Shown piece by piece: positions 8,301-17,421 of a DNA stretch of 64,000 bases. Positions within the stretch are counted from its first letter, which is position 1, and every line of letters begins with the position of its first letter. The notes under the pieces are model-generated. The model worked only from the letters and a program-made list of their open reading frames with translations. It was not told the DNA's origin and ran no database searches. The stretch is from NCBI GenBank assembly GCA_048013815.1, contig CM106585.1, positions 22,940,001-23,004,000 of the forward strand. The letters run 5' to 3'. This DNA comes from Setoptus koraiensis (Eukaryota > Arthropoda). Position numbers and translations under genes: made by a program.

Positions 8301-10396
8301 CCATCTATATAGATAATCGCCTCTGAGGGTTGCTTTCTCAAGAGTGACTGTTGGATGCGTTCTGCTGGTCCATGTTCCTCTACCTTGAATATGGGGATCA
8401 CGTTTGGTGGTAAATGAAGCATCAAGTTCTCGACTCTCTTAGCCTTATGCTTCATGTTGAATGCTTTCTCCAGTGCTTTGCTTGATGTAATGAAGGTGGT
8501 CATGGTGTCTGATAATATGGGTCCGAATTTATCGTAGGCAAGTATCAAGGCTAGCAAGTTCTTCTCGACGGTGGTGTAGTTTAATTCGGATGATGATAAA
8601 GTTTTGCTTGCTCGCTCTAATAAGTTGTTCGATTGTCCATAGCAAGCAACGTCTATGGAGGTTTCGAGTATATTTAGTATGACATTCTTGGGTGAATTTC
8701 TGGAAGGGATTAGCTGTGGGCTGGCTCCACGTAGCAATCCTTTAATTTTGGCACAGGCGGCTTCATGGTCGTGGGTCCAGTAGAATGGCTCCTTCTGACA
8801 TATGAGGTTATTTAAGGGACGAGTCAACTCTGAATAATTTGGTATGAACCTTGCATAGTATACCAAACTTCCGAGGAGTGATCGGACCTCGTCCTTATTC
8901 ATAGGTGGTACTTCAGACGCCAAGAAATCTAAATGTTCCGGGATGGGCTCTATACCTTTACTACTAACTTTGCGTCCCAAGAAGTCGATTTCTCTGCGGA
9001 AGAACACGCATTTATTCGGGTTAATCTTAAGATTGAATCGCCTCGCTCTCATAAGTACCCATTCAAGGTTCTCGTGGTGTTCCTTCGGCGTCTTACCGAA
9101 GACTAATATGTCGTCTATGTATACGAGACAGCGAGTGCCAATTCCTCCTTCGAATATCTTGTTCATGGCCCGTTGGAAGATGGCCGGCGAGTTCGTGAAG
9201 CCGAAAGGTAGGCATTTGTATTGCCATAGTCCTGTAGGGGTGGCGAATGCAAAGAACTTTTTGGTCCTAGGCTGGAGCTTGATTTGATGAAATCCTTCCG
9301 TAGCGTCTAGAGAGCTGAAATAATTAGCTCCTCTCGTGTATAGGAACATGTCATTCAAATTTGGTAGAGGGTACTGGTTCCTTATAGTTGCTAGGTTGAG
9401 GGGGATGTAATTGACTACTAGGCGTCTTTTCCCATTCTTTTTCGCTACAGTCCTACAGTTCGCTGAATAGGGTGACTCTGATGGTTCAATGATGTCATTT
9501 TGGAGGAGCCTTATGACTTGTTCACCTATATATTCGGTTTCTTGTAAGCTATGTCTTTTGACTTTGGCTGTTATGGGTCTGTAGTGTTTGAGCTCGATGT
9601 TTGGAAGAGGAAGGTGGATTGAAGATCCATTCAACTCCTCTGAGAAGACATCCTGGAATGTGTGCTGGAGGTCCTCGATCGCTCGGATGACAGGGCTAAC
9701 GGTTGGCTCCGTTTTGGTGATTGGTTTATGGACCGTCTCTCTATTTTCGTTTATAGGTTGAGGCAAGTAGGCCTTTGGTATGGTGAATGCTCCAAGTGTT
9801 TGTTTCTGTTCGCTTATGTTCTGGCTATTTGTTTGCATAGGTGGGCCAGGCTCTTGGTTTATGGTCGTTGAGTGAAGGTTTTCTGGTTTAGGCCAACTGA
9901 CCTTGGCAGGGACGGTCTCGAAATCTAGGATGGCTCCCATGGAGTATAGTTGAGGGAGTCCGAGTACGAGGTCGCATCCTAGTACCTCTTTATCTAGCTT
10001 GGCAAGTATTAGAAATTCTGCTGGAATAGGTGGTCTCTCACTTTTGAGAGGTTTGATGTTCAGGTAGGCTGACTTGGTAATATTGATTATGCCATGGTCT
10101 GCTGTCTGGGCCATGACATTTACTTTGGTAGTCTTTGGTCTGAGTTTACTCATTATGGTTCCACATGAAGGGATGAAAGAGGTTGTGGCTCCACAGTCTA
10201 TGACGCCTTTGAATCTGATGTTGTTGACTATGAAAGTTTCGGTGATGAGTTTTCTGGGTCCACCATCGAGGCACGATGTTGTGTGCACTACGGGCGTTGA
10301 CGTTCTGCCTCGCCTACTCAACGCCCTCGGGAGTTTAAATCTCTGGCACGCTCTTGACAGTCGGCGTTCCAATGTCCTCCTCCACAGTAATAACAT
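5189..10396 (-). CDS. Retrotransposon pol polyprotein (fossil element)
   Basis: This 1,735-codon frame reads, in order: aspartic protease (DCGA near residue 67), reverse transcriptase with YIDD near residue 425, RNase H (YIDGASYHNG near 698), and integrase with an H-H-C-C zinc region (about 918-958). The DDE core follows (HIDIVGP, SDQGSQFTS, DERFNG, about 985-1085). A basic chromodomain-like or GPY-type C-terminal region may come next (VGQTVLLKQ). After that comes a 37-residue tandem repeat and a serine/proline/glutamate-rich tail that runs into the LTR. The first 27 codons overlap gag in another frame; gypsy-type elements often express pol by frameshifting, so the true N terminus may lie in a gag-pol fusion. 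Confidence 0.93.
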   Translation of the reverse strand: MLLLWRRTLERRLSRACQRFKLPRALSRRGRTSTPVVHTTSCLDGGPRKLITETFIVNNIRFKGVIDCGATTSFIPSCGTIMSKLRPKTTKVNVMAQTADHGIINITKSAYLNIKPLKSERPPIPAEFLILAKLDKEVLGCDLVLGLPQLYSMGAILDFETVPAKVSWPKPENLHSTTINQEPGPPMQTNSQNISEQKQTLGAFTIPKAYLPQPINENRETVHKPITKTEPTVSPVIRAIEDLQHTFQDVFSEELNGSSIHLPLPNIELKHYRPITAKVKRHSLQETEYIGEQVIRLLQNDIIEPSESPYSANCRTVAKKNGKRRLVVNYIPLNLATIRNQYPLPNLNDMFLYTRGANYFSSLDATEGFHQIKLQPRTKKFFAFATPTGLWQYKCLPFGFTNSPAIFQRAMNKIFEGGIGTRCLVYIDDILVFGKTPKEHHENLEWVLMRARRFNLKINPNKCVFFRREIDFLGRKVSSKGIEPIPEHLDFLASEVPPMNKDEVRSLLGSLVYYARFIPNYSELTRPLNNLICQKEPFYWTHDHEAACAKIKGLLRGASPQLIPSRNSPKNVILNILETSIDVACYGQSNNLLERASKTLSSSELNYTTVEKNLLALILAYDKFGPILSDTMTTFITSSKALEKAFNMKHKAKRVENLMLHLPPNVIPIFKVEEHGPAERIQQSLLRKQPSEAIIYIDGASYHNGKPDCRASWAVHIPKYPSLSAKGEVTENPSNQTGEMTAAIQACRIAKQQNWKTITIVSDSKYVINTVTSWLDRWLSDGFKNHRNKTLTNEKLILELAEVKNDLEIEWIHTKGHCNDPGNEEADKLAKSVLSAKIEKLLSFKRITLEDQMEDSELKTIIDNIEAHENFEIRDNLLYFVQPVHDTYDMQDHDIIGPMTYPRLAVPSQSRHLLLELAHDDQVYGGHLGVRKTQKKLDHYWWPSMSPQIKEYVQTCPTCQRFKQPKGPAPGRLHPIQVSKLFEQLHIDIVGPINTNATSGARYIITMIDAFSRFGFARAKDKVTTNEILEFLEDVIAQHGTPVRIVSDQGSQFTSAKYLKRCEEFGITHQFTTPYHPQANGMDERFNGTLVKILRNYVNQHQHRWDEHLRWALFVYNTTFQESLKYSPYEVMYGVRPRTPLNLKPSVPLPAPQSRRLIRKDIIFHNKKAQEIQKRFHDRDHPSAQYRVGQTVLLKQHTVRPDQASKFSVKWDGPAVILKLPREATDSEPRFAIILDLRNLKCKSVAIQDIKPYKLRENSKDQQIARAISRLQNKEMPQAPVVHEGHNQPDSVVTITNNMGSNSIGSNTIDNMAHNNIAINDMGTNNMGLQQHSQSLGSNTIDNMTHNNIAINDMGTNNMGLQQHSQSLGSNSIGSNTIGNMAHDNIAINDEGTNNMGLQQHSQSLGSNSIGSNTIGNMAHDNIAINNEGTNNMGLQQHSQSLGSYSIGSNTIGNMAHDNIAINNEGTNNMGLQQHSQSLGSNSIGSNSLTGPALSDQPCIIDMDGSMGPRNNRQQQVTQGTRRKQQLPIFNPPIISENQPQVLTVDGNRDWLYAPRTNNPSAPDEQIIELPSNTFHFDREAGSTPRPSCIPDQDTSDDSFHSASSDHETMMEIQPKPQRKPIDEPTHETHPQPIPKMDQPRATSYASAVARNLRNREAIKRPERFLAFVKSLTPKKKRVDCDDSAPTAGASSSNTHACNAFHAKRVISRRQLSPMHPPESAAGQLLYKPKHFCIR
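5357..5380 (-). promoter_or_regulatory. Polypurine tract of the LTR element
   Basis: On the minus strand a purine-rich run (ccccaaaaaagaaaagggtg) lies four bases before the start of the 3' LTR. This is where second-strand synthesis is primed in LTR retroelements. Confidence 0.8.
5930..6500 (-). repeat. 111-bp (37-residue) tandem repeat inside pol
   Basis: The word 'ctaggctttggctgtg' recurs at 5959, 6070, 6181, 6292 and 6388, spaced 111, 111, 111 and 96 bp. In the pol frame each unit encodes about 37 residues rich in N, S, G, I and M (core NNMGLQQHSQSLGSNSIGS). Units are nearly identical at DNA level, so expansion is recent. The antisense frames, with repeated 'MLLPRLWLCCCKP', are artefacts of this repeat. 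Confidence 0.9.
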
Positions 10397-11334
10397 GGAG
10401 ACGGCGGCTGACGGTTTTGTTGCATAGGCATCTGCCTATTGCCTCTATATTGCTGAGGTCTATATCGCTGAGCTGTGTTTCTTGGACTCGCGTTTGGTGC
10501 ATCTATGTTTTGCTGTATCGGGTTTTGTGGCTGTAGGGCAGGCTGAGCAGATCCATGTGGTGTGGATTCTTTTTGCTCATGGCGCTTGAACGCGGCGAGA
10601 ATTTCACTGTTTTGTTTATTCTGCTGTTCTACCAAGTCTTTCACGACTCCGGACATAATTTCCTTAAACTGGTTTACATCAAGTCCTGATGAAGTTTTCT
10701 GTTCGCTGGCTTCTGGTTCCTGGTCATATCTCTTTGTGACGACTCTTAGAGCATCTAAAGTAGATATCTCCTTGAGATCCGCTATCTGATTGAGCTTGTG
10801 TCTGACAGACGGAGTCAAATTTCTTATTATGGCCCGGACTATATCGGCCGGACTGGCTCCCGGGTAAGCCTTGGCGTATGTGTATGAATAGTCATCAATA
10901 TAGAGAGATAGCGATCCATATTGAAGAGTGTTATAGTTGAGACTCATGAGACGAGTATAACTTCGATCCTCGTGGCTTTCTGTCGAGAACTGATCGAGGA
11001 TTATTTTTCTTGCTTCCTTCCATAGGAGAGGCAGTTTCGGCTGTAAAGAACTTTTGAACCATGATCGGGCTGGGTGTGTGAATGCCTTATTGAGGAGGAT
11101 TCCTTTCTGTTCATCTGGAAAACTTAGGACCAGTTGTTCGAATTTTTCTAACCATTCGTGAACGTTTTCGCTTGAGGCTCCAGAAAATTGAGGTGGGTTC
11201 AGGTGCAGTAGTGATGAAGAGAGCGTAGCTGATGCGAGTTGGCTCGTAATCTGGCCAATTGAGTCCGTGATAATGGATGAGAATTCAATTGGATTGAGGG
11301 TGATGTTTTGCTGGTTTTGTTGGTCGTCTGCCAT
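10318..11334 (-). CDS. Retrotransposon gag (fossil element)
   Basis: A 338-codon frame starts 38 bp downstream of the primer-binding site. It begins MADDQQNQQN and has a central gag-like helical region (NVHEWLEKFEQLV, ARSWFKSSLQP). It ends with a glutamine-rich stretch and one CCHC zinc knuckle, CYYCGGGHWNADC, near residue 315. In the particle it would form the capsid and bind RNA. The last 79 bases overlap the pol frame, as expected for gypsy-type elements. Confidence 0.92.
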   Translation of the reverse strand: MADDQQNQQNITLNPIEFSSIITDSIGQITSQLASATLSSSLLHLNPPQFSGASSENVHEWLEKFEQLVLSFPDEQKGILLNKAFTHPARSWFKSSLQPKLPLLWKEARKIILDQFSTESHEDRSYTRLMSLNYNTLQYGSLSLYIDDYSYTYAKAYPGASPADIVRAIIRNLTPSVRHKLNQIADLKEISTLDALRVVTKRYDQEPEASEQKTSSGLDVNQFKEIMSGVVKDLVEQQNKQNSEILAAFKRHEQKESTPHGSAQPALQPQNPIQQNIDAPNASPRNTAQRYRPQQYRGNRQMPMQQNRQPPSPCYYCGGGHWNADCQERARDLNSRGR

Positions 11335-11371
11335 TATGGATGGTTTGTTATCTGGTACTGGTGGATCTTAT

Positions 11372-11389
11372 AACCACGCTCTGCTACCA
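11372..11389 (-). promoter_or_regulatory. Primer-binding site, initiator Met tRNA type
   Basis: Immediately inside the 5' LTR the minus strand reads TGGTAGCAGAGCGTGGTT. The first 11 bases are complementary to the 3' end of animal initiator methionine tRNA (...CTCTGCTACCA). By recall, 16 of 18 bases pair with that tRNA. Confidence 0.75.
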
Positions 11390-12196
11390 ACTTTAATGAT
11401 CGCGCGGAGTGGAAGCGTGTTATGTTTGGTACTGGGTAGATGGCGTGTCGGGTGCAGAGTAAGCCCTTATGTGAAGTGTCACATAAGGTCGGTGTGGTGA
11501 TGATGAGGGCTGATAAGATATCGTCCGGTATGCTTCTATCTAATATGGTCTCGCTTGTTATGAATGAAGATGATTATGGTCACATGTATCATGGGCGGTT
11601 ATGTCGTAGGTAGGTATCTCATAGGTGTGCAGTCCGAGTATCATAGGTGGTGATATCATAGGTGTGTAGTCCTGGTATCATGGGGAGGTATGACATGGGT
11701 TTGTAGTTCAACTATCATAGGTGGTGATATCATAGGTGTGCGGTCCTAGTATCATGGGGTGGTATGAAGTGGGTTTGCAGTTCAACTATCATAGGTGGTG
11801 ATATCATAGGTGTGCAGCGGACACCTATGGTTATGGTTGTGGGTTACTATGTTGTGACTTGGAGTGATATGGTCGAGAATAATATGGTTTAGGATGATAT
11901 GGTAAGTCCGGTGTATGATGGGGTCTGGACCCTCGTGAGAAGTGAATTAAGGCGAGTGTTGATATAAAGGGTTTATAATAAGTTTTATTTAAGAGTAGTT
12001 ACTCGTTTAATGACCGATATGATAGTGACTATCGAATACAGAAGTGTTTGGGTTTATATAGTAGTTGCCCTGCTGCGCTCTCTGGCGGATGCATGGGTAA
12101 TAGTTGGCGTCGTGATATTACTCTCTTTGCATGCAATGCGTTGTATGCGTGTGTGTTGCTGCTGCTGGCGCCAGCTGTTGGAGCCGAATCATCACA
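11390..12196 (-). repeat. 5' LTR of the gypsy-type element
   Basis: This LTR is about 807 bp. It begins TGTGATGATT on the minus strand at 12196 and ends beside the primer-binding site. A TATA box (CTATATAAA, near 12054-12062) lies about 65 bp before an AATAAA signal (near 11984-11989), consistent with a short R region. Between about 11638 and 11815 there are three copies of a 74-bp unit beginning tatcataggtggtgatatca. The outer end lies 238 bp upstream of the UTP4 start codon, pointing the opposite way. Confidence 0.9.
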
Positions 12197-12434
12197 TCGT
12201 GTTTTCTCTTTCAAACTTTGCGCCAGTCGACGCACGTGTAGTATATGTATGAGCATGTGGCCAGCCACGAATGCGTGACTTCAATTGACGAGATATATTT
12301 GCCATCGTTTATCATTGCTTTTTTTATTCTTTTATTCAATGCCCATGAGCGATGCATCCATGTTATTAATAAAATCAATCCTCTCATTCAGATCAACTCT
12401 ATTTGGATCGACAACAGGAAGCAATCAACCAAAG

Positions 12435-14591
12435 ATGGATTTAGAAGAGACTCCGCAACAACCCGATTTAAGTAGATTGGCAGTCCACAGGGTCAACTTA
12501 TATCGTCCTTTGCCTACCTCAATAAATTGTATGGCACTGAGTCCATGTAAAAAGTTTCTTGCAATTATTAGAGGTTTTGCCAATGTTCGAGCAGCCTTGG
12601 AGCGCCTAACATGTCCAGTTTGTACTATTGAAGTCTATAAGATATACGATGGCGTACCCACTGTATGTATACTCAAGATCCATCAATTAGAATCATTGCA
12701 ATCCATTGCCTGGTTCGATGAGGTGACCGTTGTAACAGTCAGTATGAATCAAAACATAAACCTATACAGCACAAAAACTGGCAGACTATTGTTCCAAGAG
12801 ATGAGTGATTATGGCCCTATTTATTGTCTTAAACACGAGCCATCAATCTCCCTACTTTTGACAGGCACAGAATACGGATATGTTAATGTTTACAAGTGTA
12901 ATTATGAAAAGAAGAAGATTTCCTTCTTGAAGGCCATGGTCAAAGTCCCTAATAGGATTCTTTCTCTAGACTGCTACATCAAAGAGATTGATATTAGCAA
13001 ACGACTGAAAATCAGCAAAAAGAAAACCAAAAGAAGAAAAAAAAGCCCCCAAACCGACAGCTCAGACAGTAGCAGTAGCTCGGATGATGACAATGATCAA
13101 GTTGAATATCTTGATGTCAAAGTATTTGGTGGATCTTTAGGGGATGTTGTTGTTTGGGATCTGAAAACGGGATCCATACTAGAAACTATTCACATTGGTG
13201 ATGAAGACGTCGTTGCATGGGCGTTATTGACCACTAAAAGTGGCGAGTTAGTTGTTGGAGACTCAAACGGATTCACGTCTATCTACGAATCTACTTCATT
13301 GACATGTAAACAAAGAGTAAATTTGCATACAGCTGACGTATTATGTTTATCGAAGACAGATAATGAAAATGAGATTTTTATATCAGGTATTGATAATATT
13401 ATTCGCAGCATTGCAAAGTACGCAAATGATGATATGTGGGTTCCAAAAACAAAGAGGCATGTACATAGTCATGATGTTCGAAGCTTGGCCACATACAAGG
13501 ATACTGGTTTATTTTCTGGTGGATCAGACTTCTTTCTGGCGCATACATGTTATCCAGACGCAAAGAAAACCTACTTTATGCCAAACCTAACTGAACATTT
13601 AAAATTCAATAAACCCGACGAACTCATGATGCAGAATGAAGCCTCTTTGATTATATGGAAGTTAGCTGGTTACAATCTAGCAGATCTGAGTAAACATGTC
13701 AGTGGTTATGCTTTGCAAATGAATTCTGAACCCCAGAAAATAGTTGAATTGAGAACAAGAAGTTATATTTTGACATCCACATTCAACGATTCATGGATTT
13801 GTTACTACACGATTGATGCCTCTAACATAAGCCTCTACCGCAGATTGCAAAATTTCAACAAATTGCAAAGATATAGATTATCTACGAAACTAATCGACTG
13901 TTATAAAATGGAAATAGTTGTGTTTGATGATCTTCAGTTCCTTGTGGCCATCAACCCAAGCTCAATATCTCTGATTGACTTGGACCCTGAACCGTCAGAT
14001 GAGCCATGCATTTTTGTAGTTGATGAGATTGACTTTCCACACAGTGCTTCACAGATAGTCAAAGTGGATTCCAAGATAGTCTTGAGCTTCAGGGATGGCT
14101 ACCAATCTCATATCGCTCTATTGACAGTAGATTCTAAGAGCAAGTTGCAATGGATTCATACACTAAATCTTGTTGTCCATGGTATATCCTTTGTATCTGC
14201 AATCCCCAGTTGCATTCAAGGAAAAACGAGCACCCTGTTTGTTTATACACATGAAGGTACTATACTAAGAGTGAATCTAACGAATTATGAAATAACAGAG
14301 ACAAACGTGGTTGATTTACCGGAACATTCCACAGTGATAGGCATGTTTTTCATTTCCCACAACGGAACTCAGCAGTTGGCACTGTATGACTACAAAAATA
14401 TATTTAAATTAAGTCTCATCGATGGCAATTATTATAACAGTAATACTATAACAAGGTATAACCATATCCTTAAGGTTATTAACACTAGTACTAAGGATGG
14501 AACAGACGAAATTTGTCTCGTCGAACTGACACCGGAACAATTGGCCAAGTTGTTGCCGCCTGCTCTGAAGAAGCGAAGATTCGGATGCTGA
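12435..14591 (+). CDS. UTP4: UTP4/cirhin, small-subunit processome WD40 protein
   Basis: UTP4 (cirhin) is a nucleolar WD40 protein of the t-UTP subcomplex, which starts assembly on the pre-rRNA and is needed for 18S rRNA maturation. The N terminus LAVHRVNLYRPLPTSINCMA matches the cirhin opening (KVHRV...PSGIRC). Later blocks also fit: RILSLDCY, a mid-protein HSHDVRSLA...SGGSD block and ASLIIWKLAG. A lysine-rich then serine/aspartate-rich insertion (KKTKRRKKSPQ, DSSDSSSSSDDD, residues about 195-220) interrupts the first propeller. The frame is open from 12285, but I chose the ATG at 12435 because the conserved VHRV then lies 17 residues in, as in the family. The protein is 718 residues, close to human (686), with no intron. 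The C terminus LKKRRFGC is basic. It converges with SLC41 (stops 297 bp apart). Confidence 0.88.
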   Translation: MDLEETPQQPDLSRLAVHRVNLYRPLPTSINCMALSPCKKFLAIIRGFANVRAALERLTCPVCTIEVYKIYDGVPTVCILKIHQLESLQSIAWFDEVTVVTVSMNQNINLYSTKTGRLLFQEMSDYGPIYCLKHEPSISLLLTGTEYGYVNVYKCNYEKKKISFLKAMVKVPNRILSLDCYIKEIDISKRLKISKKKTKRRKKSPQTDSSDSSSSSDDDNDQVEYLDVKVFGGSLGDVVVWDLKTGSILETIHIGDEDVVAWALLTTKSGELVVGDSNGFTSIYESTSLTCKQRVNLHTADVLCLSKTDNENEIFISGIDNIIRSIAKYANDDMWVPKTKRHVHSHDVRSLATYKDTGLFSGGSDFFLAHTCYPDAKKTYFMPNLTEHLKFNKPDELMMQNEASLIIWKLAGYNLADLSKHVSGYALQMNSEPQKIVELRTRSYILTSTFNDSWICYYTIDASNISLYRRLQNFNKLQRYRLSTKLIDCYKMEIVVFDDLQFLVAINPSSISLIDLDPEPSDEPCIFVVDEIDFPHSASQIVKVDSKIVLSFRDGYQSHIALLTVDSKSKLQWIHTLNLVVHGISFVSAIPSCIQGKTSTLFVYTHEGTILRVNLTNYEITETNVVDLPEHSTVIGMFFISHNGTQQLALYDYKNIFKLSLIDGNYYNSNTITRYNHILKVINTSTKDGTDEICLVELTPEQLAKLLPPALKKRRFGC

Positions 14592-14888
14592 GATAATAAA
14601 TTGACTGATAATTTCCTTGTTGATCTAACAACATTCTGAAGAATCTTAATTCACTCAAGTTTCGATTTGTCAATCAGTCAGTCAATCTGTCAGCTTGCTA
14701 CGTCACACCAAGCACAGGTTTTGCTCTCCAGCCGACCAGAGATTACTTTTCTATTAAAAAAGAACTAACAGAAAAGTAATAGCTCGAGTTTAATCTTGAT
14801 TACAACTTGATTATCGAGCTGAAATTCTTAGGTTTCTCAACATTATTCTTCCATCAATACGGAACCTTACTTTCTTCATTAGTTCGAA
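14592..14888. other. Intergenic, convergent UTP4/SLC41
   Basis: This 297-bp space between two converging stop codons must hold both 3' ends. It contains imperfect dyads such as 'cagtcagtcaatctgtcag' and an 'agaaaagtaa' inverted pair near 14745-14780. No gene is seen. Confidence 0.6.
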
Positions 14889-16277
14889 TTACGTGATTGT
14901 CATTGATTCATTGTGACCTGTCTCCCGACGCCTACTCATGTTGAGGGAGATAAATATGAGTGTTATGAATGTTGCTCCAATGACGTCGCCTATGGACGTC
15001 AGATATGGTATAGTTGCATTGTCTGGATCTATACAACACTGCCAAAGGGCGTAGGTTACTATATGGGCTAAATAAAGTAAAATAAACACTTGCAACTCTG
15101 CCGCTATTACATAGCAGACTAAAAATGTTACCGTTATGGGTGGGGCGTCTTTAGAAAGGTAGCTACATGTGAAAAAGAATAGAATGTGTCCAGGTATGGC
15201 AATAAGCAATAGTATTCTAGTGGTTTTATATGTGGGCCTACGCAAACACAGTTCTAGAGGATTGATGCAAACTGTTTCATCTTCCGGTAACTGGCCACAT
15301 TTAGTGTGGCCATGCAAATAAGAAGATAATTTACTTGACTGTATTGCAACTAAGTTACCACCAACACCACAAATAACTGGATGAAACAATGCAATACCAC
15401 TATAAGTCACCAGTGACGCGTCTAATATGAGACCAGAAATAGTACATACACACATAGCTGATATTAATGGATACCAGTAAGATCCGCGACACATCACACC
15501 AGCCGTGTGAACATTATCTTTAACAATTGAGAACCAGACAGGTAACAATAAAAGATACACTATTATGACACTGAAACAAACAATATTGAAAACTGTGTTA
15601 TTTGCGCCATAAGTGTTAACACTGTATAGGGCCCCCGCTAGGGAGGCGTATAAACCCAATGATGTTATATCACCCAATGAGGATGCTATAGGTGTTGCGA
15701 TGTCGTCTGGGTCGATTTTGTAAATTTGTGCACCATATATCACAAATATCATGACAATATCCAAAAATATGCTAGCTATTGAACAAGTTAATACTCCTGT
15801 CACCATAACTAATAGAGCATCATCAATTTCAAACATTTTGAAGGACAAAAATGCGTGCAAAATAATGGCAAGTGCCGATGCTAGTATACCTATAGTTGTC
15901 GATAATATCTGGTTCAAAGCTATATTCGCTATAGCTAATGATCTAAGCTCACTCCACCCATTCATTTGGCCCATATGAGAGTGAGTTGACATCCGCGATG
16001 CCAAAGTCATGTGTAAATTACCTTTGAGGGCTTGTAAAGATGGTAGCAATATCAATATCTCACTTATTTCTTTAAAAACTACCCAATCTTGAACTTCATG
16101 AAATATGACACCGGCAAAACAGGTTCCGATACCACCTATAAAAAACGGAACCACTATATGGATAAACAAAGCTAAATCAGATTCATTTTGAGGATTCGCA
16201 ACCGAAGAGCATGGCGGATTTTTCTCTAATGAACTAACTTTGGCAGATATCTGGCTTTGGTTGGATTTTACAACCAT
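14889..16277 (-). CDS. SLC41A: SLC41-family magnesium transporter
   Basis: This is a 462-residue multi-pass membrane protein of the SLC41/MgtE family, which exchanges or effluxes Mg2+ across the plasma membrane or organelles. Both half-repeats are visible. The first has PSLQALKGNLHMTLASRMST and a DPDDIATPIASSLGDITSLG signature. The second has GVGGNLVAIQSSKLSSYLH and DPDNATIPYLTSIGDVIGA. The acidic DPD(D/N)xxxP motifs in the two halves are the expected ion-path elements. About ten hydrophobic helices are spread along the chain. Length is slightly under human SLC41A1 (513), mainly because of a shorter N-terminal cytoplasmic tail. The gene is intronless. Which paralog (A1, A2 or A3) it represents cannot be decided. 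Confidence 0.9.
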   Translation of the reverse strand: MVVKSNQSQISAKVSSLEKNPPCSSVANPQNESDLALFIHIVVPFFIGGIGTCFAGVIFHEVQDWVVFKEISEILILLPSLQALKGNLHMTLASRMSTHSHMGQMNGWSELRSLAIANIALNQILSTTIGILASALAIILHAFLSFKMFEIDDALLVMVTGVLTCSIASIFLDIVMIFVIYGAQIYKIDPDDIATPIASSLGDITSLGLYASLAGALYSVNTYGANNTVFNIVCFSVIIVYLLLLPVWFSIVKDNVHTAGVMCRGSYWYPLISAMCVCTISGLILDASLVTYSGIALFHPVICGVGGNLVAIQSSKLSSYLHGHTKCGQLPEDETVCINPLELCLRRPTYKTTRILLLIAIPGHILFFFTCSYLSKDAPPITVTFLVCYVIAAELQVFILLYLAHIVTYALWQCCIDPDNATIPYLTSIGDVIGATFITLIFISLNMSRRRETGHNESMTIT

Positions 16278-16686
16278 TATAGTATGATTTTTATCATAGC
16301 GTCCGGTTAGGCTCTATATCTAGTTTGATCTATTATTGTTGATGTACAATTGCCATCAAATATATTTGATAGTCTCAAACAGAACTAAGCGCTGTGTAGC
16401 TACCGTTGGGGGTGCATTGTCCCATCTGAGTTATTCAGGTCAACAACGATATGAGAGTTTACAATGAAAATAACCCTTTATATAGGGATTTGTCGGTTTT
16501 TAATAGCTATCTGACAAAACCATTTAATAAATTCGACTAATTGTTTGAATATCTTTAATGGCTTTCTAATATATTTTTCATCATTATCTTACAATAACAA
16601 TGTTTAACAAACAAAACTTCATATGAGATAAGGACTTTTTGCTGTGACGGCTCACTTGATTCAACATCCAAGCGCGTGCCCAAACA
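16278..16686. other. SLC41 upstream region with TATA-like box
   Basis: About 410 bp between the SLC41 start and the stop of the glutamine-rich gene. On the minus strand 'ctatataaaggg' at about 16474-16485 is a plausible TATA box 200 bp upstream of SLC41. The rest is AT-rich without features. Confidence 0.4.
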
Positions 16687-17389
16687 CTAATCAAGTCTAC
16701 GTCGTTTTTTAGTATTCTTCTTCAGCACTCCAGCCGAGAAATTGAATTTCTGTAAATTAATCGGAGAAGATGCACGATCAATCATTAAAGGTGTGTCATC
16801 TCTTGTCTGAGCCTCGGTGATCATGTTGCACATGACTGCTCTACTAACAGACGCCACTCTGTAGCTACAGCTTTTGTTTTTTTTTTCAGTGCAACCATCT
16901 TGAAATTTGATAGGCTCCGTTTGACATTCTTTAGTCGCCAGGGCCGGGAGCACTGGTGAATTCCTCACAGTGGATGTCACCGAGGGCTGATTTGTGTTGC
17001 TGAGTGTATTGGCTTGTTGAGTTGATTCCAGGGCTGGAGGGTCAGTGGTGATGATTTGACTCTGTGTTTCACAAATAATATCGGGACTTGAATTATTGAG
17101 TTCCGAAATCATTTGTGTTGGTGGTGCCTCATAGGCAAAACTCAGCACTGGCCTCTGAGGTGGTTGTATTATTGGCCTCATTAACATTTCGCGTAGGGGT
17201 GCGTCATTGGTCTGATGCTGAAGATTATGCCGTATTGTTGTATACGGTTGTTGCTGTCGTTGTTGTTGTAAATGTGGTTGTGGTTGTGGTTGTAGCTGTA
17301 GTTGTAGTTGTAGTTGTTGTTGATGCTGCTGCTGCTGCTGCTGTTGTTGTTGTTGTTGTTGTTGCTGCTGCTGTTGTTGTTGTTGTTGT

Positions 17390-17421
<32 letters not shown>

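Larger units (their letters stand above)
4627..12196 (-). mobile_element. Ty3/gypsy-type LTR retrotransposon, looks whole
   Basis: The element runs right to left: 5' LTR (11390-12196), primer-binding site, gag, pol in a different overlapping frame, polypurine tract and 3' LTR (4627-5356). Within pol the order protease, reverse transcriptase, RNase H, integrase places it in Ty3/gypsy (Metaviridae) rather than Copia. No envelope-like gene is seen. The two LTRs differ by roughly 3-4% by eye plus one 74-bp repeat unit, which suggests a moderately young insertion. Its left outer edge is hidden by the assembly gap, so a target-site duplication cannot be read. Gag and pol are both open. Confidence 0.93.

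Noticed and set aside
12285-12434. 50-codon extension of UTP4 upstream of 12435
   Set aside because: No similarity to cirhin, hydrophobic and partly within 100 bp of the LTR; the family start pattern fits the ATG at 12435.
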